Shown here one piece after another: positions 11,493 through 23,507 of a DNA stretch of 64,000 bases. The position numbers and the translations under genes are program-made. The DNA is from Megascapheus bottae (lineage: Eukaryota > Chordata > Mammalia > Rodentia > Geomyidae): NCBI GenBank assembly GCA_024803745.1, contig JANJXV010000004.1, forward strand, positions 57,145,858-57,209,857, in the 5' to 3' direction. Within the stretch, counting starts at the first letter, position 1. Each line of letters begins with the position of its first letter. The notes below the pieces were generated by a model that worked only from the letters and a program-made list of their open reading frames with translations, did not search any database and had not been told where the DNA came from.

Positions 11493-11582
11493 ACTCTTTT
11501 TATTTCTTTTTTTTTTGTTTTTTGGTTTTTTTTTGCGATTCATTCCCCTCCTGCTTCTGGAGAGGTACTCTTTTTATTTCTT
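11493..11582 (-). mobile_element. Very short retro-insertion with perfect 16-base duplication
   Basis: ACTCTTTTTATTTCTT occurs at 11493-11508 and again at 11567-11582. Between them are only 58 bases: a T-rich run (an A-tail on the minus strand) and about 32 bases of non-A sequence (11535-11566). The layout is that of an L1-driven insertion of a tiny RNA fragment. I cannot name the source RNA. Confidence 0.75.
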
Positions 11583-12205
11583 AGAGTGAGCAGGAGTTTC
11601 TTCTTTGCCTCTTAAGTCTCTGTCATTACAAAATATGTCAGAAAAATAAGTCATAATGAGATAGAATAGATTGGTACCATCTCGTGGCTCCTCTCTTCGA
11701 CCAAAGCAGATGCATGTGTTTCTTAAGATGGCTGTCACAAATCCCTCTAAATTTCCTTCTTAAGACAACAGAAATGTATTCTCTCAGAGTTCTAGAGTAA
11801 ACATTTCAAAATCAAGACATCAGTAGGGTTGTAGTTGCTGTGAAACTGGGTAATACTTGCAGCTTTTAGTTGTGGCTATCAGTCTTAACATGTTTCTTTG
11901 CTAGCAAAGAGTGGTGCTACTCTGATCTCTGTCTCTCTCACTAGATGGTGTTTTCTTGTGTGTCTCTGCCTTCACATGTCTTTCCCTCTCCTCTTGTAAG
12001 GACATTGGCCATATTGGAATAATACTGTCATTTTATCTTGAGCACATTAGTACACCTGCAAAGATTCCATCCCAAGTAAGGTCACATTCACAGTTACCAT
12101 GGATTAGGACTCTAACATTTTTGTTTGGGTGACACATTACAACTATTAACAATAGGTGGTCAGGTCTGATAGCTGGTGGGATAAACTCAATGGGAATTTT
12201 TTGTG
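11583..12205. other. Unique sequence
   Basis: No feature recognised. Confidence 0.5.
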
Positions 12206-12358
12206 TGTGCTGTTACTGGGTCCTGAACTTAGGGTTTTGGCACCATCTCTTAGCTTTCTCACTCAAGATTTTTTCTATGTAGGTGGTACTGAGGCATCAA
12301 CCCTGGGCCTTCATGCATGTTAGGTAAGTACTCTACCACTAGGTCAAATTCCCAGCCC
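12206..12358 (-). mobile_element. Class A SINE, internally deleted
   Basis: The ID-like half is complete (catgcatgttaggtaagtac on the plus strand). The right half has lost about 40 bases including the cttgagccac block. Confidence 0.8.
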
Positions 12359-12903
12359 CAAATTGTTAGTTGTTTAGTACCATGCCCATCCTGGCATTTG
12401 GCTGAAATGAGATGGTATAAGAGTGGAATGTGACACTGTCAGTAATTACCCAAGGACAAATGAGGCTTTTCAGACTCATAGGAAAAACATTTTACATTCT
12501 ACAAGTTGGCACATATTTATGTAAAAATATATGAGATATATAAAATTGAATATGTTTTCAATGTACAATGTGGTGTTTTGATATACATACATAAAATTTC
12601 ATATTGATAAAGAAAACAATATATTAGAAGCCTGTCATAATTCTAATTATACATATATATTAAATATCAGAATACGTAATTTCATAAAATGAACAATACT
12701 AGACATGAAAATACAAGTAGACTCTAATGCAATTGAGTGTATGACTTTGATACCCTAATCTTACCAGTAGATTGGCCACCTCCACAAAATAGGTCAAATG
12801 AAATTAATAAACATCTACAGAATTTTCCATGCAGCAACAACAGAGCATACACTCATCTCGGTAGATCACAAATTGTTCTCCAAATTAGATAACACTTTGG
12901 GAT

Positions 12904-13138
12904 ATAAAGCAAGTTGGTTTTTTTTTTTTTTTTTTTTTTTGGTGCCAGTCCTGGGCTTGAGCTCAGGGCCTGAGCACTGTCCTTGGACTTTCTCAAGGCT
13001 AGAGCTCTACCACCTGAGCCTCAGCACCACTTCCTGTTTGTTTTTTTCCTATGTATGCGGTCCAAGGAATCAACCCAGGTTTTCGTGCATGCTAGACAAG
13101 CACTCTACCACTAGGCCAAACTCCTGGCCTAAAGCAAG
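12904..13138 (-). mobile_element. Class A SINE nested in L1
   Basis: The minus-strand dimer at 12913-13129 has a long T-run (A-tail of over 20) and is bounded by TAAAGCAAG at 12904-12912 and 13130-13138. The host L1 word 'aaagcaag' is thus duplicated. Confidence 0.9.
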
Positions 13139-13308
13139 ATTTTTTTTTAAAAAATATGACAACTTTTGAGCTGCTTTCCCATGTTTAATCAGCTGTAAGA
13201 GATAATATAGAATATACGAATACATGTAGATTGAACAATACTTTTTTGAATGACCAGTGGGTCATTGAAGAAATAAGAGAGACATAGAAAATGAAAAAAT
13301 AGCCCCAG

Positions 13309-13512
13309 GGGCTGGGAGTTTTGCCTAGTGGTAGAGTGCTTGCCTAGCATGCTTGAAGACTTGGGTTGGAATCCTCAGTACCACCTACATAGAAAAAAGC
13401 CAGAAGTGGTGCTGAGGCTCAAGTGGTAGAGCTCTAGCCTTGAGAAAGTCTAAGGACAGTGCTCAGGCCCTGAGCTCAAGCCCAGGACTGGCACCTACAA
13501 AAAAAAAAAACC
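13309..13512 (+). mobile_element. Class A SINE nested in L1
   Basis: Starts ggggctgggagttttgcct, with both tRNA-like units readable, and ends gcccaggactggcacc followed by an A-run. L1 ORF2 text resumes at about 13513. Confidence 0.95.
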
Positions 13513-13606
13513 CAACATACCTATGGGATGCAATAAAGGCAGTCCCAAGAGTTCATTTTATAGCTATAAATGCCTACATTTAAAAAATCAGAAAAAAATC
13601 TCAGGA

Positions 13607-13970
13607 ATAGTCTATTTTCAGCATAGTGTCTAGTGAGTGTCACTGCTGCATTACTGCACCTTTTGTCCCACTATTTCTGTACTCCCTCTTACCCTCCCCC
13701 AAATAGAATAACTTACTTATAAGAGAAAAGGTACAGAAAGCAGAAACAGTGACAAAGGAGAAAAACAAAACAGAAAACAAAAACCAAGAAGCAAAATAAC
13801 ATAAAACCTCTTGTTTCTATTTTTTTTGGATTGTGATGGAAAAACTGGGAGAATAAGAGTGAAGAAGTGACACTGTTCAACAAGAAATATACTCATCTTC
13901 ACCTAACTGAAAACCCTCTATACATCACCTTTATAATAACAATAAAAAACCAGGGAAATGTCTAATACAT
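13607..13970 (+). mobile_element. L1 3' end nested in older L1
   Basis: Foreign to the host L1. Its last 110 bases (gtgacactgttcaacaagaa ... ccctctatacatcacctt, then AATAACAATAAAAAA) match in type the L1 tails at 17781-17905 and 63870-63960. The first 240 bases are probably the same element's 3' UTR, but I cannot prove this by reading. Confidence 0.6.
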
Positions 13971-14921
13971 AACCTAATGATATGTCTCAGAATCTTAAAA
14001 ATATAAGAACAGGCCAAACCAAAAATTAGTAAAAAGGAAGAAATAAAAATATCAGTTAGAATTAATAAAATATAAACTTTAGCAATCACAATAAAGGATA
14101 AATAGCATAGAGTTGGTCCTTTGAAATAATAAACACAATTGACAAATCCATAGCCAAACTACAAGAAGTAAAGACCAAAAAATAAAATTAAAGAAAAAGG
14201 TAACATTGTAACAGCTACCACTGAAATCTAGAGGCTCATTAGGGAAATTTAAACTCCAATAAGCAGAAAACTATGAAAGAAATAGACAAATTTTTAGATA
14301 CATATGACTGAAAAGATGCAAATAACTTTAACAAGCAATGATACTGAAATAGTAATTTAAAAAAACCTACCAAGAAAGAGAAGCCCAGGAATGGATAGAT
14401 CCACCCCTGAAGTGAAAAATCTGGTAAGACCTAGATCTGAGGGGCACAACTAACAACTTTGGTTCTGAAACTATTCCACAATATATAAGACAAGCAATAC
14501 ATCTGAAATTGTTCTTTGAGACCAGGGTTGTCTTGTTACAAAAACCCAATAAAGACACAACAAAAAGGAGATTAGAGGGCAATTTCTTTAAATGAATATA
14601 GACGCAAAACTCCTCCATAAAATCCTTGTTAGCTGAATTCAACAACTCATTAAAAAAGATCATATATGATGATCAATTTGATATCATTCTCAGGATTCAA
14701 GGATCATTCAACATTCACAAATTGATAAATATAATTATATAAACAGAAGCATAGTTATATAAACAGATGCAAGAACAAGAATCATATCATTTCTATAGAT
14801 GGAGAAAAAGCCATTGATAAGAGTTAGATCTGATACATTCTTTCAGCAAGTAGCAGGGCACAAAAACAATGTAAACAATCCCAACAGCTTATCCATACAC
14901 CAACAACAAATGCATTGAAAA

Positions 14922-15176
14922 AGATGTCAGAGCTGGATGCAGTGGGTCATACCTGTAATCTTAGCTACTCAGGAGGCTGAGATATGAGGATGAAGGTTCA
15001 AAGCCAGCCTGGGCACAATAGGACCTGAGACTCATCTCCAATTAACCTCTAGAAAAATGGGAAGTGGGGCTTGGTTTAAGGGTAGGACAATAGCCTTGAG
15101 CTGAAGAGCTCAGAGGACAACACCAGGCTCATATGACCCACAAAAAAAAAAAGAAAAAAGAAAACAAAATGTCAGG
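14922..15176 (+). mobile_element. Class B SINE nested in L1
   Basis: Element at 14931-15167, with B1-like head (cctgtaatcttagctactca) and tRNA-like tail (cttgagctgaagagctcaga), then a long A-rich tail. ATGTCAG is duplicated at its edges (14924-14930 and 15170-15176). Confidence 0.9.
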
Positions 15177-15298
15177 AAAAATTCTCATGCACAATTGGCT
15201 TAAAAATAACCAGGAATAAAGTTAGCTAAAGATTTTAAGCATCTATACAACAAAACTATAAAGTACTGAACAAAGGAATTATAGAAGACTTACCATCT

Positions 15299-15513
15299 GG
15301 CCAGGAGCATGGCCTAGTGGCCATATTAAATGCTTGCCTAACATTCATGAAGCCCTGGTTTTGATTCCTTGGTACTACATACACAGAAAATGCTAGATGT
15401 GGTGCTGTGGCTCAAGTGGTAGAGTGCTTGCCTTGAAAAAGTTCAAGGATGGTGCTTAGGCTCTAAGTTCAAGCCCCAGGTCTGGCAAAAGAAAAAGAAA
15501 AAGAAAAAAAGAT
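15299..15513 (+). mobile_element. Class A SINE nested in L1
   Basis: Plus-strand dimer with a tail of AAAAAG units. Flanks agacttaccatc and agattaactatc look like a decayed duplication. About ten extra bases (ccatattaaat) disturb the A-box region. Confidence 0.9.
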
Positions 15514-16098
15514 TAACTATCCTTTCATTATCAAAGCTCCGAGTAGACTAGAACCAGAATTTATACCTCAGTATTACAGAGATATGGATAAGAGTTTTAT
15601 AGCCAACACTACATTGAATGATCTCCCATGCTCACAGATTTGCAGAATACATGTTGGTGGCTGTACTACCAAAAGCAATATGCAAACTCCATGCAATTAC
15701 CATCAACATTCCAATGACATTCTCCACATAAATAGAACAAACAATCCTTAGATACAAAAGACCTTGAATAGTGAAAGCAATAGTGAGCAAAACAACAACA
15801 AAACAACAAAAAATAATATCAGAGATATATACTTGATTTTGACCTACTGATCCATAGTAACAAAATAGCATAGCAGAACAAAAACAGACACATAGATCAA
15901 TGGACTAGAAGAGATGGAAATGAGCCCAAGCGGGTACTGACTTTGAAATTCTTGATAAAGGTGCTAAAAACATACATTAGTAAATGCATAAAACACAGGC
16001 TTTATTGTGTTAGTTTTCTACTTGAAAGGCTACTGCCTTCACTAAAAATAAATTTAATCTCCTGCTCTTTAAGTGCCTATATATTTATTTATTTATTG

Positions 16099-16359
16099 AA
16101 AAAATTATTTTTTACTGCCAGGTACCCATGGCTCACATCTGTACTCATAGCAACTCAGGAGATGGAGATATGGAGATTATAAGATCGTTCAAAGCCAGTC
16201 AAAAGCAGGAAAGTCCATGAGAATCTTATCTCCATTAACTATCAAAAGCCAGAGCTGAAGCTGTTACCCAAGTAGTAGAGGGCTAACCTTGAAAAAAATC
16301 TCAGGGACAGCACCTAGTCTTGAGTTTATGTCCTATGACTGCACACAAAAAATTATTTT
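16099..16359 (+). mobile_element. Class B SINE with 13-base duplication
   Basis: The element at 16112-16346 is bounded by AAAAAATTATTTT at 16099-16111 and 16347-16359. It has a diverged B1-like head and tRNA-like tail. Confidence 0.9.
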
Positions 16360-16488
16360 GTTAACATATATTGGTTGTACAATTTCCATACATGTGCACG
16401 ATGTCTTCTGAATTGATTCACCCCTGGTCACTGTCCCTCATTCTCCCTCTCCTCTTTGTAAAACAACCTCAGCAGATCTCATTGTTCT

Positions 16489-16803
<315 letters not shown>

Positions 16804-17561
16804 CTTCACTGTTCCCATTTTCACATATAAGTATGAAATACTTTGACTATAATCACCCTCTCAACTTTCCCATTCACCCGCTTATCTCCCTTCTCCTAGC
16901 AGAGCCTATTATATATGTTCCTGTAAATTTCTTTAGTGTATTGATGCAATAGGTTTGTATTTCACATCATCTTACATTATACTTTGGGCAGATGAACCCC
17001 CTCTCATTGCTCTCTCATTCTATGTACTGGATTGTTTATCCCTTTGTGATTTAACAGCTTTTGATGAGTTTGTTATGCCATCTGAACACATAGATAATGC
17101 TTTTCAGTTTTATTCATTCTCCAACATCCTTCTCGCTTATCTCTAAATAATCCTTAATATGTGACCTTTGTCCTTCTGAACTTTTCTCACTTTGCTTAAC
17201 AGGCTCATCTTCAGATCTGTCTATATGGCTGACAATGTTATAATTTCATTCTTTATGGACAAATAATGCTCTTTTGTGTCTGTGCCCCATATTTCCTTGA
17301 ATGTGGGAATCTAAGCTGCTTCCATAGCTTGGCTATTGTGAGTAGTGCTGTCTTTATACTGCTGCAATTCACAGTCCTTGGGATGGATGCCAAGTGTCGT
17401 ATTCAGGATCATATGCTAGTTTTATTTTTATTTTTTTAAAGACACTTCCATATCTATTTCTCAGTTAGTTGCAATACTTTGCATTCTCACTATCCTTCAC
17501 CCCGCCACAAACCTTGCCAACACTTATTGCTGTTTGACCTTTCTTATATTTTTCCTTTTAA

Positions 17562-17920
17562 CAAAGCAGCTTATAAAACTGTGAGAAGGGGCCAGGAGTT
17601 TGGCCTAGTGGTAGAGTGCTTGCCTAGCATGCACGAAGCCCTGGGTTCAATTCCTCAGTATCCCATAAACAGGAAAGGCCGGAAGTGGTACTGTGGCTCA
17701 AGATAGTAGTCTTGAGAAAGCCCGAGGACAGTGCCTAGGCCCTGCGTTCAAGCCCCAGGACTGGAAAAAGAAAAAAAAAACTGAGAAATTGAGGGAAGAG
17801 GTGACACAGTTAAAAAAGAAATGTATTTAATGCCTGATTTATGTAATTGTAAATCCTTTGTACATTACCCTCACAATAAAAATTAAAATAAAAAACAACA
17901 AAACTTTCAAAGCAGCTTAT
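17562..17920 (+). mobile_element. Short L1 tail carrying a class A SINE
   Basis: CAAAGCAGCTTAT flanks the block at 17562-17574 and 17908-17920, inside the old minus-strand L1. The inserted L1 is only about 140 bases of 3' end (17575-17587 and 17781-17907). A class A SINE at 17588-17780 is inserted near its 5' end, with a rough AAACTG(TG)AGAA duplication. Three generations of insertion are stacked here. Confidence 0.85.
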
Positions 17921-18065
17921 GAATACAAAATGTCCAGTGATGTTGAGCATTTTTTTCATGTATTTATTGGCCATCAGTACTTCTTTTGAGAGTTGTCTGT
18001 TCGGTTTATTTTCTCCTTTACTAATTCAGTTGTTGATTCTTTGCAAGCTCAAACATGAGTACCTC

Positions 18066-18162
18066 TTCTGACCTTTTCTGTTTATGTGGTCCTAAGGAAT
18101 CAGAGCCAGGGTTTCATGCATGCTCTGCAAGCCCTCTACTACTAACTGACATTCTCAGCCTC
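18066..18162 (-). mobile_element. Class A SINE, left half only
   Basis: Only the ID-like unit remains (minus strand; plus-strand words catgcatgctctgcaagcc and tctactactaactgac). The right half and tail are missing. Confidence 0.7.
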
Positions 18163-18721
18163 AGATGTATATCATTTTATGGCAATGATAAGTAATTCTG
18201 TAATGTTCAACAAGACCTCTATCTTCCATGCACTCAAGTTCCATGATTCTTTCACACTGAGTCTGTTCAGGTTGCCAGTACACATGTGTTTTATTCTCTA
18301 GTACTTCTGTGCAGATACCAATAGAGAAACATTCAGATTTAATCTCATCCTGTTCCCTATGAATACAATAATATAATGTGAGGCTACAGTCTCATAGTAT
18401 AGTGACATTTGAATATCTGTTGATGTGCCTATATGTGCATATGAAGATTAACCTTAGAACTTGGGTCATAGAAAGCCTTTGGGAAATGGCAGTGGTGACA
18501 AAGATGATGATAATAATAACATTGATGTTGATAATAATATCCAGAGTAGTGTACCTGTGTATGTTTGTGAATAATAAAGCTTCCAGTATGTGTCCAGTTT
18601 GTTTCTTCAACATATTAAAAGCCAAGCTCATGATATTCCACTATAAACCTGACCTTTCTTATCATATTGCTATTTCTATAGGACAGAAGTTCTCTTAGCC
18701 ATTTCATTGTCTTTTTATAAA
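18163..18721. other. Unique sequence
   Basis: Nothing recognised. Overlapping open frames near 18380-18700 on both strands arise from low-complexity AT-rich text. Confidence 0.5.
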
Positions 18722-18965
18722 CTTAACATTGATATTATTATTATTTTGTCAGTTGTGGACCTGGCGCTGTCCCTGAGCTCTTCAGCTCAAGGTTAACATT
18801 CTACCACTTGAGTCACAGAGCCACTTCTGGCTTTGGTGGTTAATTGGAGATAAGAGTCTTATGGACTTTCATGCCCAGGCTGGTTTGAACTATGATCCTC
18901 TGGTCTCAGCCTCCTGAGTAGCTAGGATTACAGGCATGTGTCACCAACTCCCAGCTCTTAACATT
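18722..18965 (-). mobile_element. Class B SINE with short duplication
   Basis: Element at 18731-18956 on the minus strand, flanked by CTTAACATT at 18722-18730 and 18957-18965. The right half has the gagctcttcagctcaagg variant. Confidence 0.9.
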
Positions 18966-19645
18966 ATTTTTAACTGCAAATAATAATTGTATATATTTAG
19001 GAAGTACAAAATGAAGCTTTGATTATATATACTTATAGAAAAATTAAATCAAGCTAATTAATATGTATATCACTTCACCAACTGATATCTTCTTTTGTGG
19101 TGAGAATATTTAAAAATCTATTCTTTTAGCAATGTGGAAATAGTTGAAATATGTGGTATATTGTTCTCATAAATGGTCTCATGTTGGGTTTGGAGTTTGA
19201 CCTATTGTTAAGAGTGCTTGTCTAGCCTGCACAAAGACCAGGGTTCGATTCCTTGGTATCATATTAATAGAAAAAAGGCAGAAGTGGTGCTGTGGTTCAA
19301 GTGGTAGATCTCTAGCCTTGAGAAAGCCCAAGGACAGTGCTCAGGCCCTGAGTTCAGTCCCCATAACTGGCAAAAAAAAATGGTCTCATGTTTTTCCATA
19401 GATCTCTAAAACTTACTCTTCCTGTCTATCTGAAACTCTGTTTCTTTTGATTAACATCTCTTTATTCCATATCCTTCTACACTCCCACAGCTTCTGCTAG
19501 CCACCATTCTCTCCTTTGCTTCTGTAAGCACAATCTTTTTAGATTGCATATATAAGTGAGATCATGCAGTACCTGTCTTTCTGTGCCTGGTTTATTTCAC
19601 TTCGCAGGACATACTCCAGGTTCATCTGCATTGTTACAAAAGTCA
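18966..19645 (-). mobile_element. Ancestral L1 3' UTR
   Basis: Plus-strand text resembles old mammalian L1M-type 3' ends: ctattcttttagcaatgtgg, gaaactctgtttcttttgat, ctagccaccattctctcc, then tataagtgagatcatgcagt and ctgtgcctggtttatttcac. It is split by a class A SINE at 19186. Confidence 0.8.
19171..19392 (+). mobile_element. Class A SINE with 15-base duplication
   Basis: Element at 19186-19377 bounded by AAATGGTCTCATGTT at 19171-19185 and 19378-19392, inserted in the ancestral L1 tail. Confidence 0.95.
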
Positions 19646-19973
19646 TTCAGTTTTGATGCACATTCCTCTCCACTCTCTCTGTCTGTGGGGTCACAGGGGT
19701 CTGTGAGCCAGGTTTGTTTGCTTGCTATGTGTCTCCAGGGCCTGTCACACTTGAATGAAGGAAAGTCTGAATTTGAGTAGTTGTTAAATTCAGTCACTTC
19801 AGTTTCCAATCTTTCTGCACATTTTTATATTACGCACCTGTGATGCAAACGTTTCTGTGGGGAGAATGGCTTGGCTATACAGCAGCTATAAATCTGTGGG
19901 CTGGGAAAGTGCTCCCTTAGTTTGAATCCTTGTGTCACTGACAAGGAGAACAAGTGGGTGGAAAGCATTAAGA

Positions 19974-20206
19974 AGCAGCCAATAGAGTTGTTTTTTTTTT
20001 CCCCCTCCAGTCCTGGCCTTGCACTGAGGGCCTGAGCACTGTCCTTTGGCTTTCACAAGGTTAGAACTCTACCACTTGAGCCACAGCACCACTTCACGTT
20101 TTTTTTTCTATGTATGTGGTACCAAGGATTTGAACCTGGGTCTTCATGCATGTTAGGCAAGCACTCCACCACTAGGCCAAAGCTCCCAGCCCAGCAGCCA
20201 GTAGAG
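19974..20206 (-). mobile_element. Class A SINE with 14-base duplication
   Basis: Minus-strand dimer at 19988-20192, flanked by AGCAGCCAATAGAG (19974-19987) and AGCAGCCAGTAGAG (20193-20206), one mismatch. Confidence 0.95.
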
Positions 20207-20860
20207 GTACACCGTTTGGTAATGCTTGGGATGCAAAATAATTCAGAGTGGTAGTGGGTGTACAGCAGAGTATCAGCCTGATGTCTGTTAACTAAAAGAA
20301 TATTCAAAGGTTTGAACTTTATCTTTGACCGTGATGGTGGTTGCTGGTGAGAATATGGAGCAGTGAAGGAAGAGGAAATAGCAGAAGAGATTAACGATAA
20401 TCAACAGCAAAGTAAAATGTTTCAAAATCCAACTTCTTCCAGTTGACTCTATATGGATCTTCCCTCAAAGCCACTCCATCTTTATCCTTCCTACTAGAAT
20501 TCTAGTTTTGTCCAAGAGCCATGCTTCTTAGTGAGTTTCTGAGGAGGACACTGTCATGGGTATGTAAATCCAGGGCGGACTGCGCTGGCCAATGCCAGCC
20601 ATGGTGTTTGTTTCCACAGTTGGTGTTCCTGGCAATGAAGTAAGGCTGCTGAATGGAATTCTGGGAAAAATTTTTTCTCATTCTTTTGTCTCTTAAGTAC
20701 TTAATTATGATATGTCCCTGTAAGGACTTTTGGGATTTTCTACTAAAATTTTTGAGCCTTTTGAACTTCTTTGTTTTCTTCATGGTTAGGAAATTTGAAT
20801 TATTTCTTCAAATATTTTTAATACTTATCCACATTTCTCCCTCTTCTTAGGATTCCAGTT
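20207..20860. other. Unique sequence with a minor open frame
   Basis: No repeat recognised. A minus-strand frame at 20502-20783 (93 codons) has a plausible-looking second half (rich in His, Asn and Ser), but I recognise no family and see no promoter, intron or conservation evidence. Confidence 0.45.
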
Positions 20861-21239
20861 ATGAATATCATATCCACAATGTCTGCTGATGGAATTCACC
20901 CCTTGTCACTCTTCCTTTTTCCCTCCCCCTGCTTTGTAAAATGGTTATAATAGGTCTCATGGTTTTATTTTTATACATGTATATAAAGTACTTTGATCAC
21001 CTCTCACCTCCCATCTCCCAGGAGAGCCAGTTTGACACTCCTGTAACTGATTTTCTTTACTGTAATACTATGCAAAGGAGTTCATGCACAGATTATACTT
21101 TAGTCAATTAACTCCCTCTATTGTTCTCTTTCCATGTCCTTGCTTACCCTTCTATGATTTAATAGTGTTTGATGAGTTTCCTTATGCCATATTTATGTAT
21201 AGGCAATGTAGTTTTCTCTCTTATGTATAGGCAATGTAG

Positions 21240-21289
<50 letters not shown>

Positions 21290-21520
21290 GTCTGTCTCTC
21301 TGTCCATACACACACATATTATATGTAAAATACTTTAGGTCTAGATTCCATAGATAAGCAAAACTTGTGGTATTTGGCTCTTTAAGTCTAGTTTATTTCA
21401 TTTGATATGGCGACCTCCAGTTCAAACTATTTTTCTGCAAATGACATTTCATTTTTCTTTATACACATACACACATGCATACAGAGAGTCTTTTGTTTAT
21501 CCATTCACTGGCTAAAGCTA
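20861..21520 (-). mobile_element. Old L1 3' UTR
   Basis: Parallels 16363-17180 (shared plus-strand words tgatttaatagtgtttgatgag and ttatgccat against tgatttaacagcttttgatgag and ttatgccat). It includes a (TC)n expansion at 21239-21303. Confidence 0.7.
21239..21303. repeat. (TC)n microsatellite
   Basis: About 65 bases of TC units with a few TTTC and TCTG interruptions. Confidence 0.95.
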
Positions 21521-21539
21521 GCATTTGGCTACTATACTG

Positions 21540-21610
21540 ATACCAGGGCTTAATCTCAGTCTCTCAAATAATTAGAATTACAAGAGCTACCAGAGTATGG
21601 CTACTAGTAG
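21540..21610 (-). mobile_element. Possible eroded SINE
   Basis: Plus-strand words accagggcttaatctcag and ctctcaaataattagaattacaag suggest a deleted class B SINE. It is weak. Confidence 0.35.
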
Positions 21611-22317
21611 TTTTGGTTTTTAAAAATAGACTCTTCAGATGATTGATTGATTTAAGGAGTTATAAAAATGTTGACTTTAAAAACTTTCACAATATTTTCA
21701 TGACTTTTATGGAAAAGTCAATTTATAGAGACACTTTCTTTGCTATTCCAGAAGTCCTACTTTCCCTTAATTTCACTTTGATTTCTCCCCTTAAGGGCAA
21801 AATGACTAGGAAGTATCATTTTGATATTTGTTATTTGCTACCACTACTCGAATTGCATTTAAGTGATTATGGTCCTGTTGAAAAAAAATTTCTACCCATA
21901 ATATGTGTCCTTCTTTTTCATATCTAGAATGTAGGAGTGGTAGAACCATTCCAAACATTCTGGATTCTACTCAGTAATTTCAAATGAAAGAGAAAGAATT
22001 TAAGGTAAACATTGTTAGGGAAGACTCTACATTCATTAAGCATTTAGTACATGCCATTTCTTTAGAAAAATATTAACTTAGTTACTTAATCCCTAGTATT
22101 TAAGCAATGATTCTTTCTTCTGGATACTTATAGTAGAAGAAGGAAGAATGGCTACACTTTAAAATACTATTATTCCTCCTTTTTTTGTGTAATGACACTG
22201 GCTATGTATATGCATGGCAAATAATACACGTTGAATGTTTTAATAATACAAACATTTAAGTTTTGCTCATTTTTGCTTTTATAGATGTTGGTAATGTACT
22301 TTGTTAATATTTTTTTT
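21611..22317. other. Unique sequence
   Basis: Nothing recognised. A 94-codon open frame at 21643-21927 has no known motif. Confidence 0.5.
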
Positions 22318-22730
22318 CCTTTTGTATGAACTCAGAGCCTCACATTATTATTTTTTTTCATCAGTTGTGGAATTTGAACTATGGGCCTGGGCGCTGTCCC
22401 TGAGCTCTTCAGCTCAAGGCTACCACCCTACCCTTGAGCCAAGCCCCACTTCCTGTTTTCTACAGGTTAATTGGAGATAAGAGTCTCAGGTTCTTTTGTG
22501 TCTGGGATGGCTTTGAACCTTGATCCTCAGATCTCAGCCTCCTGAATGGCTAGGATTACAGGCAAGATCCTCTGCATCCATCTCCTTGGGCTTTCTTAAG
22601 GCTAAGTGTTCTAACACTTGAGCCACAGCACACTTCTGGATTTTTCTGTGTATGTGATACGAGGAATTGAACTCAGGGCTTTGTGCATGCTAGGCAGGCA
22701 TTCTACCACTAGTCCATGCTCCTGGCCCAC
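22318..22730 (-). mobile_element. Class A SINE split by a class B SINE
   Basis: Pieces of one minus-strand class A element lie at 22318-22345 (ttgtatgaactcagagcct) and 22566-22730 (cttgggctttcttaaggcta ... catgctaggcaggcat). A class B SINE (22346-22565), also minus, sits between them. The class B element is therefore younger at this spot. Confidence 0.85.
22346..22565 (-). mobile_element. Class B SINE nested in class A SINE
   Basis: Has the variant right half (ctgagctcttcagctcaagg on the plus strand) and the B1-like head (cctcctgaatggctaggatt). Confidence 0.9.
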
Positions 22731-23133
22731 TCATTGCTTTTTATTGTTGCAATATCCAGAACAATCTAGATTTTCTCTTACATGTGAAATAGATGTTGAT
22801 AATAATGATTTTTTTCAGCATATTTTCAAGGTTACCTCAAAGTTAAGTACTAGAAAAAGATTTCAAGGAAATCTTTTTGATTGGTGATGTCATGCCTTTG
22901 ATAATATGCTATTACATTTTTTAGAATTAAAAATTCTGTTGGTATTAAAAATTAGTACAGAAGTTTAGAAGCATATTTTCACATTGGACATTATTTACAA
23001 TGAGCAATATACTGCATTGCCATAGTAATGATTTCAAATATAAGGTTTTTTGCTTTTCAAAGGACACAATATGACTGTTTCACATTGAATTTTTAAATAG
23101 CAGTGATACAATGTTAAACAAAAATCAAGAGTG
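22731..23133. other. Unique sequence
   Basis: Nothing recognised. Confidence 0.5.
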
Positions 23134-23342
23134 AGAGCTGGGTGCTAGTGGTTCATATTTACAGTGCCAGTTAAGATCTGACAATCATAGTTCAAAGACA
23201 GCCCAGGAAGGAAGATCCACGAGACTCTTATCATTAACCACAAGAAACCCAGAAATGGAGCTGTGTCTCAAGTGGTAGAGCAGTAGCTTTGAGCATAAAA
23301 GCATAGGGACTGTGCCTACGTCCTAAATTCAAGATCCAAAGC

Positions 23343-23343
<1 letters not shown>
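23134..23343 (+). mobile_element. Class B SINE
   Basis: B1-like head with losses (ttcatatttacagtgccag) and tRNA-like tail (caagtggtagagcagtag, aaattcaagatcc). It runs into a (CA)n array. Confidence 0.85.

Positions 23344-23374
<31 letters not shown>
23344..23374. repeat. (CA)n
   Basis: About 15 CA units at the 3' end of a SINE. Confidence 0.95.
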
Positions 23375-23376
<2 letters not shown>

Positions 23377-23456
23377 AAAAATGGACTTGAAAGTAGAATA
23401 TTTTTTTAAAGCAAACAAAACAGTAGGAGGAAGTTTTTTGACTTCCTTAAAGAAAT

Positions 23457-23458
<2 letters not shown>

Positions 23459-23505
<47 letters not shown>
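23459..23505. repeat. (GT)n
   Basis: About 23 GT units. Together with the (CA)n 85 bases upstream it makes an inverted pair that could fold. Confidence 0.95.

Positions 23506-23507
<2 letters not shown>

Larger units (their letters stand above)
12600..15990 (+). mobile_element. Old L1 ORF2 body, interrupted by five insertions
   Basis: Plus-strand sequence follows the L1 ORF2 order over more than 2 kb of host sequence. It starts in the endonuclease region near 12690-12830 (agactctaatgcaattgag ... aaacatctacagaattttcc). It continues through 13200-13290 and 13515-13610, then the reverse transcriptase region at 14000-14920 and 15170-15290, and ends near 15980. Stops and indels are frequent, so it is long dead. 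Five younger insertions split it, at 12913, 13309, about 13607, 14931 and 15299. All are described separately. Confidence 0.85.

Noticed and set aside
20502..20783. 93-codon minus-strand frame with His/Asn-rich end
   Set aside because: No family recognised and no supporting signals; noted only as part of the unique stretch.
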